Source: an uncultured Cohaesibacter sp.
GTDB lineage: Bacteria; Pseudomonadota; Alphaproteobacteria; Rhizobiales; Cohaesibacteraceae
Direction: 5' to 3'
DNA length: 64,000 nucleotides
NCBI RefSeq assembly: GCF_963676485.1
Contig: NZ_OY781114.1
Coordinates: 1,364,001 to 1,428,000 of the forward strand
Below the pieces are notes generated by a model. It searched no databases. It saw only the letters and a list, made by a program, of their open reading frames with translations, and was not told the origin of the DNA. A program made the position numbers and the translations under genes. This document shows, piece by piece, positions 44,606 to 53,602 of the stretch. The first letter of the stretch is position 1; every line of letters begins with the position of its first letter.

Positions 44606-47023
44606 ATGACAGATCTATCCCCTGAAACGAGACGAAACATGCACAGCCCCCATTTAAAGACAATCGAGCAGCGCCTTCTGTGGCTGTCACACTGGATGAT
44701 TCACAATGCAAACCATATCCGCCCCAAAGCGGATGGCATCAAGGTCGGCGGCCATCAAGCCAGCTCGGCTTCTATGGTTTCCATCATGACCGCGCTCTAT
44801 TTCTCTGCCTTGCGACCGGAAGACCGCGTTGCCGTCAAGCCGCATGCCTCGCCCATTTTCCATGCAATGCAATATCTGATAGGCAACCAGACCCGGGAGA
44901 AGATGGAGAATTTCCGTGGCTTCGGCGGGGTCCAGTCCTACCCTTCCCGCACCAAGGACATTGATGATGTGGATTTCTCCACCGGATCGGTGGGTTTGGG
45001 CGTTGCCATCACCTCCTTTGCCTCGCTCATTCAGGACTATATCAAAGCCAAGAGCTGGGGTGGTGACCAGACCCTTGGCCGCATGGTGGCTCTGGTGGGC
45101 GATGCGGAGCTGGATGAAGGCAACATCTATGAATGCCTGCAGGAAGGCTGGAAAAATGATCTGAGAAACTGCTGGTGGATCATCGATTACAACCGCCAGT
45201 CCCTGGACGGGATCGTTCGCGAAGGGCTTTTCGAGCGGGTCGAGAAGATCTTCGATGCCTTCGGCTGGGATGTTGTTCGGGTCAAATATGGCAAATTGCA
45301 GCGTGAAGCCTTTGAAGAACCCGGCGGCGACAAGCTCAAGGCCTGGATCGATGCCTGCCCCAATCAGGATTATTCGGCCCTCACCTTCATGGGCGGCGCC
45401 GTCTGGCGCAAGCGGCTGATGGATGATCTTGGCGATCAGGGTGATGTGACCGCGCTCATCGAACGGCGCAGTGATGATGAACTGGCAGCCCTGATGGAAA
45501 ATCTTGGTGGCAACTGCGTCACCACCATGGCCGATGTCTTTGCCTCTATCGATCATGACCGCCCGACCTGCTTCCTTGCCTACACGGTCAAGGGCTGGGG
45601 CACGCCAATTGCCGGACACAAGGACAATCACGGCGGCCTGATGAACCCGACCCAGATGGAAGCATGGCAGAACCATATGGGCGTTGCCAAGGGAGAGGAA
45701 TGGGAGCCCTTCGCCACGGTAAACGACACCGAGGCACTCAAGGCATTTCTCAATGAGGTTCCGTTCTTTTCAAAGGGCACACGCCGCTATAATGATCACA
45801 AGCTGGCTGTTCCAGCCATCGAGATGGACAGCGCCCGCACGCTTTCCACGCAGGCAGCGTTTGGCAAGATCCTTGATACGCTCTCCAAGGGTGACAGCGA
45901 ATTGGCAGCCCGGATCGTGACCACCTCCCCGGATGTGACAGGCACGACCAATCTTGGCCCATGGGTCAACCGGCGCAAACTTTTCGCACGCACCGCGCAA
46001 AAGGATTCTTTCATCGAACACCGCATTCCCTCAACGGCGAAATGGGTGTTCGACCCGGAAGGACAGCATATCGAACTGGGCATCGCAGAGATGAACCTGT
46101 TTCTGTTGCTCGGCGCAGCAGGGCTTTCCCATTCACTGTTTGGCAAGCGGCTGATCCCTATCGGCACGGTTTACGATCCCTTTGTCTGCCGCGGCCTCGA
46201 TGCACTCAACTATGCCTGCTATCAGGATGCGCGCTTCATGATTGTCGGCACCCCTTCCGGCGTAACGCTGGCTCCCGAAGGGGGGGCACACCAATCTGTC
46301 GGAACACCCCTCATCGGCATGAGCCAAGATGGACTGGCAGCGTTCGAACCAGCCTTTGCCGATGAGTTGGCCGTTATCATGGCATGGGCCTTTGACTATA
46401 TGCAGCGCGATGGTGAGGGCGATCCGGATGAACGCACATGGCTGCGGGATGAGACCGGCGGCTCGGTCTATCTGCGCCTGACGACCAACCCGATCGAACG
46501 ACCGGGCAAGCGGGCGGACGATGCCTTCCGGCAAGGGGCAATTGATGGCGGCTACTGGCTGCGCAAGCCGGGTCCCAATTGCGAGATTGTCATTGCCTAT
46601 CAGGGGGCTGTGGCCTCTGAAGCGATCAAGGCGGCTGGCGCAATCGCAGAAGCCCGCCGCGATATCGGCGTACTGGCGGTCACCTCGGCGGACCGGCTGA
46701 ATGCGGGCTGGACAGCGGCTCAGCGAGCGCGTTCGCGCGGAAATGAGAAGGCCATCTCCCATGTGGAGCATCTGATGGGCGATCTGCCTGAGCATTGCAA
46801 GATCGTAACGGTCATCGACGGTCACCCGGCCACATTGGCCTGGCTTGGAGGCGTTGCGGGCCATCGCACCATCTCGCTTGGTATCGAGCATTTCGGCCAG
46901 ACCGGCACCATCGGCGATCTTTATCACCACCATGGCATTGATGCCGCTTCGATCATTGAAAAGGTTGAAGGACTGTCTGCGGGTCGGCGCGTCAAGGGGA
47001 GCATCTCCAGTTCACGGCTCTGA
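44606..47023 (+). CDS. AceE/MdeB-like homodimeric 2-oxoacid dehydrogenase E1 (transketolase-like)
   Basis: This 805-aa thiamine-diphosphate enzyme has an N-terminal TPP domain (HASPIFHAMQYL, FSTGSVGLGVAITSFA, and the TPP/Mg motif GDAELDEGNIYE ending in WIIDYNRQ), a central pyrimidine domain (HIELGIAEMNLFLLLGAAGL) and a transketolase C-terminal domain. It is shorter than AceE (about 887 aa). No lipoyl E2 or E3 gene is adjacent, so partners must be elsewhere or the enzyme acts alone. With the divergent Lrp gene it resembles MdeB, which handles 2-oxobutyrate from methionine breakdown. The reaction is not proven. Confidence 0.82.
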   Translation: MTDLSPETRRNMHSPHLKTIEQRLLWLSHWMIHNANHIRPKADGIKVGGHQASSASMVSIMTALYFSALRPEDRVAVKPHASPIFHAMQYLIGNQTREKMENFRGFGGVQSYPSRTKDIDDVDFSTGSVGLGVAITSFASLIQDYIKAKSWGGDQTLGRMVALVGDAELDEGNIYECLQEGWKNDLRNCWWIIDYNRQSLDGIVREGLFERVEKIFDAFGWDVVRVKYGKLQREAFEEPGGDKLKAWIDACPNQDYSALTFMGGAVWRKRLMDDLGDQGDVTALIERRSDDELAALMENLGGNCVTTMADVFASIDHDRPTCFLAYTVKGWGTPIAGHKDNHGGLMNPTQMEAWQNHMGVAKGEEWEPFATVNDTEALKAFLNEVPFFSKGTRRYNDHKLAVPAIEMDSARTLSTQAAFGKILDTLSKGDSELAARIVTTSPDVTGTTNLGPWVNRRKLFARTAQKDSFIEHRIPSTAKWVFDPEGQHIELGIAEMNLFLLLGAAGLSHSLFGKRLIPIGTVYDPFVCRGLDALNYACYQDARFMIVGTPSGVTLAPEGGAHQSVGTPLIGMSQDGLAAFEPAFADELAVIMAWAFDYMQRDGEGDPDERTWLRDETGGSVYLRLTTNPIERPGKRADDAFRQGAIDGGYWLRKPGPNCEIVIAYQGAVASEAIKAAGAIAEARRDIGVLAVTSADRLNAGWTAAQRARSRGNEKAISHVEHLMGDLPEHCKIVTVIDGHPATLAWLGGVAGHRTISLGIEHFGQTGTIGDLYHHHGIDAASIIEKVEGLSAGRRVKGSISSSRL

Positions 47024-47057
47024 GACACCCCACGTGCAGAGCATCAATCAGAAATGC

Positions 47058-47085
47058 AAAAAGGGCCGTGAAAACGGCCCTTTTT
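47058..47085. terminator. Bidirectional terminator between E1 gene and adenine deaminase
   Basis: AAAAAGGGCCGT-GAAA-ACGGCCCTTTTT is symmetric, with T-tracts on both strands between convergent genes. Confidence 0.92.
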
Positions 47086-47112
47086 CTTGTTCTCATTCAT
47101 TCGCGATAGGGG

Positions 47113-48903
47113 TTAGAGAAACAGATCCACCGTTTCGAATTTGGTCACATCCACCAACCCGACATCAGAAATGCGGATTTCCGGGATAACCACCAGCCCC
47201 AGCAGCGAATGCTGCATATTGGCATTGTTGAGGGTGCAGCCACAAGCGGCCATGGCCTCGACCATGCGGGTCGCCTTTTCAGCCACGATCTCGGCGCGCT
47301 CTTCAGACATCAGACCGGCAATAGCCAGTTCGACGGTCGCCAGTTCCTTGCCTTCGGAGAAGACGGTGATGCCACCGCCGACCTTACCAAGGTGATTGGC
47401 CGCAGCGGCCATGTCTTCCTTGGAGGTGCCAACCACGATCATGTGGTGGCTGTCATGGGCCACAGTGGACGCCACGGCGCATGGTTTGTTGTAACCAAAG
47501 CCGGAAACGAAGCCATTGACCACGCCGCCAGTACCGCGATGGCGCTCAACCAGAGCGATCTGACATACATCGCCTTCCTCATCCATCTGCACCAGACCAC
47601 GCTCAACCTTCAGGGTGCGTTCCAGCGCCTTGGTCGGTGCCTGATTTTCGATCACTCCGATTACACGGGCACGCACGTGATTGGCGCCGCTCGGCGCGAA
47701 GATATCGAAGTCATCAGCGGCAAGCTTCTTGCCCAGATTGACCGTGTTGCGGCAAAAATCAGGATAGCTCACCTCGGGAATGTCCACGAGCAGTTTCTGG
47801 TCTTCAGCCAACACCTCGCCCTGCGCCATGACCAGTTCGATCGGCAGGCTCGGCAGGTCGGAGGTCAGAATGATATCAGCGCGACGGCCCGGCGTGATGG
47901 AGCCGATGTCGCGGTCCATACCGAAATGCTGGGCGGTATTCAGAGTTGCCATCTGAATGGCCGTGATGGGCTTTAGCCCTTGCGCAATGGCATGACGAAC
48001 CACACGGTTCATATGACCATCATTGACGATGGTGCCAGAATGGCTGTCATCGGTGCACAGAATGAAGCTGCGCGGATCAAGCCCATCCTCGGTGATGGCC
48101 TTGACCTGTTCGGCCACGTCATACCATGCCGAGCCAAGGCGCATCATCGGGCGCATGCCCTGACGGGCGCGAGCGATGGCATCTTCCTTGCGGGTGCCTT
48201 CATGGTCGTCGGCAGGGCCGCCTGCAACATAACCATGGAACATCAAATCAAGCTCGGGGGTCGGGAAGTGACCGCCCACGGTCTTGCCCGCATCCTGCGT
48301 GGCACCGATTTCACCGAGCATCTTGGCGTCCCCCATGGCAACGCCGGGGAAATTCATCATTTCGCCCAGACCGCAGATCTGCGGCCATGTCAGGGCCTCC
48401 TTGACGTCTTCCACGGTGATTTCAGCGCCTGCATTTTCCAAACCCGGTGCGGATGGCACACAGGAAGGCACCTGAACCTGAATGTTGATCGGCATGTTGG
48501 CAGCATCGTCATGCATCACCTTGACGCCCTTCAGCCCCAGCACATTGGCAATTTCATGGGGATCAATGAACATGGATGTGGTGCCGTGTGGAATGACAGC
48601 GCGGGCAAATTCACTCACGGTGATCATGCCGCTTTCCACATGCATATGGGCATCACAAAGGCCCGGCACCATATAGCGCCCATTGGCTTCAATCACCTTG
48701 GTGTCTTCACCAATGGCATGGCTCGCATCGGCTCCAACATAGGCGATGCGACCGCCTGAGACGGCCACATCCATATCGGGAATGATCTCTCCGGTATGGA
48801 CATTGACCCATTTGCCCTTGCGAATAACGCTGTCGGCCATACGCCGACCCATGGCCACATCAACCAATTGTGGGGCTAGTTCACTCCAGGATGGGATAGG
48901 CAT
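47113..48903 (-). CDS. ade: Adenine deaminase, canonical-looking copy
   Basis: This 596-aa amidohydrolase of the Ade family (COG1001) converts adenine to hypoxanthine and ammonia. Conserved parts are present: DAHMHVES (His86, His88), IDPHEIANVLG (114-121), GLGEMMNFPG, GGHFPTPEL (His212), DDHEGT (about 233), CTDDSHSG and the C-terminal GLVVIPEIRISDVGLVDV. GGAGGTC precedes the ATG. It is the last gene of the BMP-type ABC operon, 14 nt behind a permease gene, so imported nucleobases or those split from nucleosides can be deaminated at once. Confidence 0.88.
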   Translation of the reverse strand: MPIPSWSELAPQLVDVAMGRRMADSVIRKGKWVNVHTGEIIPDMDVAVSGGRIAYVGADASHAIGEDTKVIEANGRYMVPGLCDAHMHVESGMITVSEFARAVIPHGTTSMFIDPHEIANVLGLKGVKVMHDDAANMPINIQVQVPSCVPSAPGLENAGAEITVEDVKEALTWPQICGLGEMMNFPGVAMGDAKMLGEIGATQDAGKTVGGHFPTPELDLMFHGYVAGGPADDHEGTRKEDAIARARQGMRPMMRLGSAWYDVAEQVKAITEDGLDPRSFILCTDDSHSGTIVNDGHMNRVVRHAIAQGLKPITAIQMATLNTAQHFGMDRDIGSITPGRRADIILTSDLPSLPIELVMAQGEVLAEDQKLLVDIPEVSYPDFCRNTVNLGKKLAADDFDIFAPSGANHVRARVIGVIENQAPTKALERTLKVERGLVQMDEEGDVCQIALVERHRGTGGVVNGFVSGFGYNKPCAVASTVAHDSHHMIVVGTSKEDMAAAANHLGKVGGGITVFSEGKELATVELAIAGLMSEERAEIVAEKATRMVEAMAACGCTLNNANMQHSLLGLVVIPEIRISDVGLVDVTKFETVDLFL

Positions 48904-48917
48904 AAAGACCTCCGAAT

Positions 48918-49850
48918 TTAGTGTCGCAGATAAGGGACGCCCAGTTTTGCTGGCTGGCCGGACCGACTGCGGATTAAAATCAACAGGCCGATGGACGCCA
49001 CATAGGGCAACATGAGAAAGAATTGATAGGGCACATCGACCCCGACACCTTGGGCATGAACCGCAAGACTGTCAAGAATAGCGAAAATCAGCACCGCCGC
49101 CATGGTGCGGAGCGGCTTCCAGTTGCCCGCAATGACGGCCACGATGGCCAGCCAGCCGCGCCCGCCAGAAATATCGGGGCGGAACTGGTCGGCAAAAGCA
49201 AGCATCAGAAAGGCTCCGCCGAGCCCCGTCAGAGCCGAGCCGAACAACAGCGCAGCATATTGGCGGGTGGCGACCGAAAGGCCCTTGGCTTCCAGAAATT
49301 GCGGATTTTCACCTGCCGCGCGGGTTTCAAGACCAAAGGTCGTGCGGCGCAGAAAAATGGCGATCACAGGCACGCAGACAAGCGCTATATAGGTCAGGAG
49401 ATGCTGATTGAAGAAGATCGGCCCGATGACGGGAATATCCGCCAGCCCGGGAATGGGCAATGTGTCTATAGTAGAATAGCTGGGCGGTTTGCCCCCGCCA
49501 ACATAAGAGCGGAACCAGAAGAGCGTCAGGCCACTGGCCAGCAGATTGAAGCCAAGGCCGGTAACAAAGTGATCCACTCGCAGCGTTATGGTCATGAAGC
49601 CGATGATGAGACCGGCCATCATGCCAGCCCCGATGGCAGCAACAGCGGCAAGGATGGGGGAGCCGCTTCCGGCCATCACCAGATAGGCGATGAGGCAGCC
49701 AACCAGCATCGTTCCTTCCACGCCCATATTCCAGATGCCCGCCCGCTCGGTGACCAGTTCACCTAAAGCAGCAAACAGAATGACCGTTGCACCGCCCATG
49801 GCGGCGACCATGATTGACATCAGAATTTCAGGAGACAGCAGCTCAGACAT
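48918..49850 (-). CDS. Nucleoside ABC transporter permease (second subunit)
   Basis: This 310-aa hydrophobic protein of the BPD_transp_2 family is typical of BMP-linked nucleoside importers (NupQ/YufQ-like). Examples are TERAGIWNMGVEGTMLVGCL, near the N-terminus, where the family has the conserved N-x-GxEG motif, and LTGLGGAFLMLAF. About eight to ten membrane helices. The ATG at 49850 follows GGAGGGCC and overlaps the preceding permease stop by 8 nt; an upstream GTG at 49874 is less likely. Confidence 0.88.
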   Translation of the reverse strand: MSELLSPEILMSIMVAAMGGATVILFAALGELVTERAGIWNMGVEGTMLVGCLIAYLVMAGSGSPILAAVAAIGAGMMAGLIIGFMTITLRVDHFVTGLGFNLLASGLTLFWFRSYVGGGKPPSYSTIDTLPIPGLADIPVIGPIFFNQHLLTYIALVCVPVIAIFLRRTTFGLETRAAGENPQFLEAKGLSVATRQYAALLFGSALTGLGGAFLMLAFADQFRPDISGGRGWLAIVAVIAGNWKPLRTMAAVLIFAILDSLAVHAQGVGVDVPYQFFLMLPYVASIGLLILIRSRSGQPAKLGVPYLRH

Positions 49851-50913
49851 GGGAGGCCCTCCGGATGCGGACACGATAGCGAACGATCACCGATGCGCTG
49901 AGGAAAAAGAGCAGCAGGATGCCCTGCATGGCAGGCACAAGCGCGGGGGGAATATCAGACAGAACGCTCATATAAAGTGAGCCATTTTCCAGCGCCCCGA
50001 ACAACAGCGCCGCAATGAGGGCTCCCAGCGGATTGAGGCCACCGATCATGCCCACGATGATGCCGGTAAAGCCGAGGCCGGTTAGCACGTCCCCCTTGAG
50101 GCGATAGTTGACGCCGAAAATTTCGGAGACGCCAGCCAATGCCGACAGGGCTCCGCTCACCGCCATGACAATCAGAATGGTGCGGGCAACATTGACGCCC
50201 TTGAAGCGCAGCGCTGTCGGGTTGGCCCCCAGTGCGCGAATCTCAAAGCCGAAAGGCGTGTATTTGAGAATAGCCCAGCATAGGAGAGTGGCCAGAAGGG
50301 CCAGCACGAATCCTATATGCAGCTTGACGTCGGAGACGATCAGAGGCAGGCGGAAATTGTCCGCCAACAGAGCTGTCTGATGGTAGGATGTCGTGCCTTC
50401 AGCCGTCCAGGGGCCGCCTGCCAAAAGATAGGAAAGAAAATAGACGATGACATAGTTGAGCATCACGGTGGAGATGATCTCGTTGACGGCAAAACGGCTC
50501 TTGAGCCAACCACAAAGCATGCCCAGCAAAGCTCCACCAATCATTGCGGCGACGATGATCACCGGCACGGCAACCAGCATCGGAGCCCCGCCCAGATAAA
50601 GGGAAGCGAAATAGCCGCTCATGGCACCGGCAAACATCTGCCCCTCCTGCCCGATACTCCAGATCTCGGCGCGATAGGCGATTACAGTGGCAAGGCCGGT
50701 AAAGATCAGTGGCGTGGCGGCCACGAGGCTTTGCAGCATGGCTTCCTCAGACCCGAAGGCCCCTTCAAACAGCGCCGAGAAACCCTCGGAGACGCTGGCG
50801 CCACTGGCCCAGATCAACAAGGATGTGCAGGCAAAGCCCATGACAAGCGCAAGGATATAGGCGGCAATCCGGGCCTTGGTGGCGACCGTTTCGCGGCGGG
50901 TAATTTCGATCAT
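49843..50913 (-). CDS. Nucleoside ABC transporter permease (first subunit)
   Basis: This 356-aa permease is paired with the next one (NupP/YufP-like). Membrane segments begin at IAAYILALVMGFACTSLLIW. The family stretches TVIAYRAEIWSIGQEGQMFAGA and GLGFTGIIVGMIGGLNPLGALIAA are visible. The ATG overlaps the ATPase stop as ATGA. It would form the channel heterodimer in the inner membrane. Confidence 0.88.
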   Translation of the reverse strand: MIEITRRETVATKARIAAYILALVMGFACTSLLIWASGASVSEGFSALFEGAFGSEEAMLQSLVAATPLIFTGLATVIAYRAEIWSIGQEGQMFAGAMSGYFASLYLGGAPMLVAVPVIIVAAMIGGALLGMLCGWLKSRFAVNEIISTVMLNYVIVYFLSYLLAGGPWTAEGTTSYHQTALLADNFRLPLIVSDVKLHIGFVLALLATLLCWAILKYTPFGFEIRALGANPTALRFKGVNVARTILIVMAVSGALSALAGVSEIFGVNYRLKGDVLTGLGFTGIIVGMIGGLNPLGALIAALLFGALENGSLYMSVLSDIPPALVPAMQGILLLFFLSASVIVRYRVRIRRASHV

Positions 50914-52418
50914 GCGGCGGTCTCCAGTGAGCGTCCGGCCATCAGCAGACCGATTTCTTCCAGATTGGTCTTGCGTGCGTCGACAATTCCCATAAGGCGG
51001 CCCTGAAACAGCACGCCGATGCGGTCGCACAGAGAGATGAGATCTTCAAGCTCGGAAGAGGCAATCACCACGGCCACACCTTCGGCCTTCTTCTCGAACA
51101 GACATTGATGGATATAGTCGATCACGCCCACATCCAGCCCGCGGGTGGGCTGGTTGGCCAGAAGCACCTTGCTTGCCAGCTGCATTTCCCGCGCCAGAAT
51201 AACCCGTTGAGCGTTGCCGCCGGAAAGATTGCCCACAAGGGTCTCTCCCGATGGTGCGGCGATATTGAACTCTGCGATCAGCTTTTTGGCATTCTCGGCC
51301 ATTTTGCGGAAGTCCAGGAACCCGCCTTTGGCAAAGGAGCCGCGATGCTCACCCAGAATGAGATTTTCCTCAATCGAGAAATCGCGCACCAAGCCCTCGG
51401 CAAAACGGTCTTCAGGGATATGCCCCAGCCCCATATCCTTGATGGCATGAACGCCCTTGTTGGAGATCAGCGTCTCATCCAGCGTGATGGTTCCGGACGA
51501 CGGCTTGCGTACACCGGCGATGACCTCCATCAAGGGGCGCTGGCCATTGCCCGCCACACCGGCGATGCCGAAAATTTCCCCTTCATGGACGCTAAAGGAG
51601 ATCGCATCCAGATCAGGACGGTCGCCAGGACCCTCGACGGTGACGGAATTAAGGGCCAGGCGCGCTGTCCCCATGGGCGTCGCCTGGCAGGTCTGGCGGA
51701 CTAGATCACGCCCGACCATCATACGTGTCAGTTCTTGCGGGGTTGTGTCGGCGGTCTTTTTGATGCCGACCACTTCGCCCTGCCGCAACACGGCAACCCT
51801 GTCAGCCTGCATCACCTCTTCAAGAAAATGGGTAATGAGGATCAGAGCAACGCCATCGGCCTTGAGCTTGTCGATGATGCGGAACAGCTTTTTGGAGCCT
51901 TGCACATCGAGCGTCGCGGTGGGTTCATCAAGAATGAGCAGCTTGGCGTCGAAATAGAGCGCCTTGAGGAGTTCAGCCCATTGCTGTTCGCCAACCGAGA
52001 GATCTTGCACCCGCGCGTTGGGGTCGATTTCAATGCCGTAATTCTCGCAAATCTGCCGCAGCTTGGCTTCAGCACTGGCAAAGTCAACGAACAGGCCTGT
52101 CTCGGAGCCAACGACGATATTCTCGAGCACTGTAAAATCAGGCACGAGCACAAAATGTTGATGCACAAGCCCGATGCCATGCCGGATGGCATCCGCTGCC
52201 GAGGACAGGCGCAATGGGTTTCCCTCCAGCATGATCTCGCCACTATCAGGTCGATGCAGACCAGTCAGACAGGCCGAGAGTGTGGATTTCCCCGCTCCGT
52301 TCTCACCGAACAGACATAGCAATTCTCCGGCATCGACCGAGAAGGTCACATCGCGGTTGGCCTGAACAGAACCAAAGCTCTTGCTCAGAGCCGTAACCTG
52401 TAGCGTGGGGCTTGTCAT
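50910..52418 (-). CDS. Nucleoside ABC transporter ATPase with two ABC domains
   Basis: This 502-aa duplicated ABC protein has a first domain with GENGAGKST, signature LSVGEQQ and ILDEPTATLD. The second domain has the degenerate Walker A GVAGNGQRP and LSGGNAQR with LLANQPTRGLDVG. The asymmetry (second Walker A without Lys, Asn-Gln in Walker B) is normal for sugar- and nucleoside-type importers. It energises the two permeases encoded downstream. Confidence 0.9.
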   Translation of the reverse strand: MTSPTLQVTALSKSFGSVQANRDVTFSVDAGELLCLFGENGAGKSTLSACLTGLHRPDSGEIMLEGNPLRLSSAADAIRHGIGLVHQHFVLVPDFTVLENIVVGSETGLFVDFASAEAKLRQICENYGIEIDPNARVQDLSVGEQQWAELLKALYFDAKLLILDEPTATLDVQGSKKLFRIIDKLKADGVALILITHFLEEVMQADRVAVLRQGEVVGIKKTADTTPQELTRMMVGRDLVRQTCQATPMGTARLALNSVTVEGPGDRPDLDAISFSVHEGEIFGIAGVAGNGQRPLMEVIAGVRKPSSGTITLDETLISNKGVHAIKDMGLGHIPEDRFAEGLVRDFSIEENLILGEHRGSFAKGGFLDFRKMAENAKKLIAEFNIAAPSGETLVGNLSGGNAQRVILAREMQLASKVLLANQPTRGLDVGVIDYIHQCLFEKKAEGVAVVIASSELEDLISLCDRIGVLFQGRLMGIVDARKTNLEEIGLLMAGRSLETAA

Positions 52419-52468
52419 GAACGCATCACCAGTTGGGTGCCCCTGCCTGAAGCAGAGGCACGGTCTTA

Positions 52469-53479
52469 TCAGTCGGACGTTGGCAGAGACAGATCCACCG
52501 GAATGTCCAGCGTGCCGGATTTGATCTGTTCAGAGAGATCTGTAATCTCGTCCTTGAGCTGATCTGACAGCTTGGTTTCATAGGCATGATAGCCGGAAAG
52601 GGAAGAACCTCCTTCAGCCATGGAGAACCAATGCTCCTTGGTGTTGCCTTCATAAGGCGCGCCATTGGCTGCATGGTCATACCATTCGTCGATGATCCAA
52701 TTGAGATCCGGCGTCCAGGAAATAAGGGCACTGGCTACAACGGACTCCGGAGCGGTCGCGCCCTGGTCGACATAGTTGCCAAAACAGCGGATCTTTTCCT
52801 TTTCGCAGGTTTCGAAACTCTCAACCAGCTGGAAGGTCAAATCAGCACCCGCAGCGATCTGCGCCTTGGTAAACTGCTCAGCCTTGGCCGGATCATACCA
52901 GCTTTCGATAAAGGCGATCTTGCGTTTCACATCCGGATTTACCGAGCGTGCCCCGGCAAAGAAGCTGTTGATCTCATCGTTCACATCCTCGGAAGGGAAC
53001 TGGCCGACAACCCCGACAACATCGCTTTCGGTCAGGCGACCGGCCAGAACACCCAGCAGATAGGCTGGCTCATGGGCACGTTTATAAACCCAGTAGGCAT
53101 TCCCACCAAGGCCCTCATTGCCGGACCCAACAACCACGAACAGCACGTCAGGATATTTCTCCTGCAACGCCTTGACCTGATCGGAGTAGCTGCTGTGTGC
53201 CCAGATGATCTGATACTTGCCTGACCGGGCCATCAGCTCCATGGCGTCACCGGCTTCTTCGCCCCAGGCACCGTTCACATTCTTGTAGGAGATATCAAGG
53301 CCATGAGGGGCCGCTTCGGCGACGCTCTTCACATCGCGTAGCAGGGTGGCATCCCATGCCGCTTCCGGGCCGGTGGCCAGAATGAGGCCAATGCCCAATT
53401 TTGTCGGCTCTGCGGCGAAGACTTGCGTGGCAAGCAACATCATTGCGGCTGCGCTGCCCAGCTTCTTAAAGATGTTCAT
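52469..53479 (-). CDS. BMP-family nucleoside-binding protein
   Basis: This 336-aa protein has a signal peptide (KLGSAAAMMLLATQVFAAE). The BMP/PnrA fold shows in IGLILATGPEAAWDATLLR, IIWAHSSYSDQVKAL, VGVVGQFPSEDVNDEINSF and YVDQGATAPESVVASALISW. BMP proteins bind purine nucleosides. The usual lipobox Cys is absent, so it appears to be a free periplasmic protein. TGGAGAAC precedes the ATG at 53479; a 29-codon upstream extension is not family-like. It starts the transporter row and lies 123 bp behind the second deaminase-family gene. Confidence 0.88.
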   Translation of the reverse strand: MNIFKKLGSAAAMMLLATQVFAAEPTKLGIGLILATGPEAAWDATLLRDVKSVAEAAPHGLDISYKNVNGAWGEEAGDAMELMARSGKYQIIWAHSSYSDQVKALQEKYPDVLFVVVGSGNEGLGGNAYWVYKRAHEPAYLLGVLAGRLTESDVVGVVGQFPSEDVNDEINSFFAGARSVNPDVKRKIAFIESWYDPAKAEQFTKAQIAAGADLTFQLVESFETCEKEKIRCFGNYVDQGATAPESVVASALISWTPDLNWIIDEWYDHAANGAPYEGNTKEHWFSMAEGGSSLSGYHAYETKLSDQLKDEITDLSEQIKSGTLDIPVDLSLPTSD

Positions 53480-53602
53480 ACTGTTCTCCAGGTTGGCTAA
53501 GGTCTTATCGTTGGTTGGCGGCTTTTGCACGCCCTTTCCTTCAGAATTCGACAGTTCGGCGCCCACTCAATGGTGATGAGGCAAGCCCCCTTGCAGAGCC
53601 GA

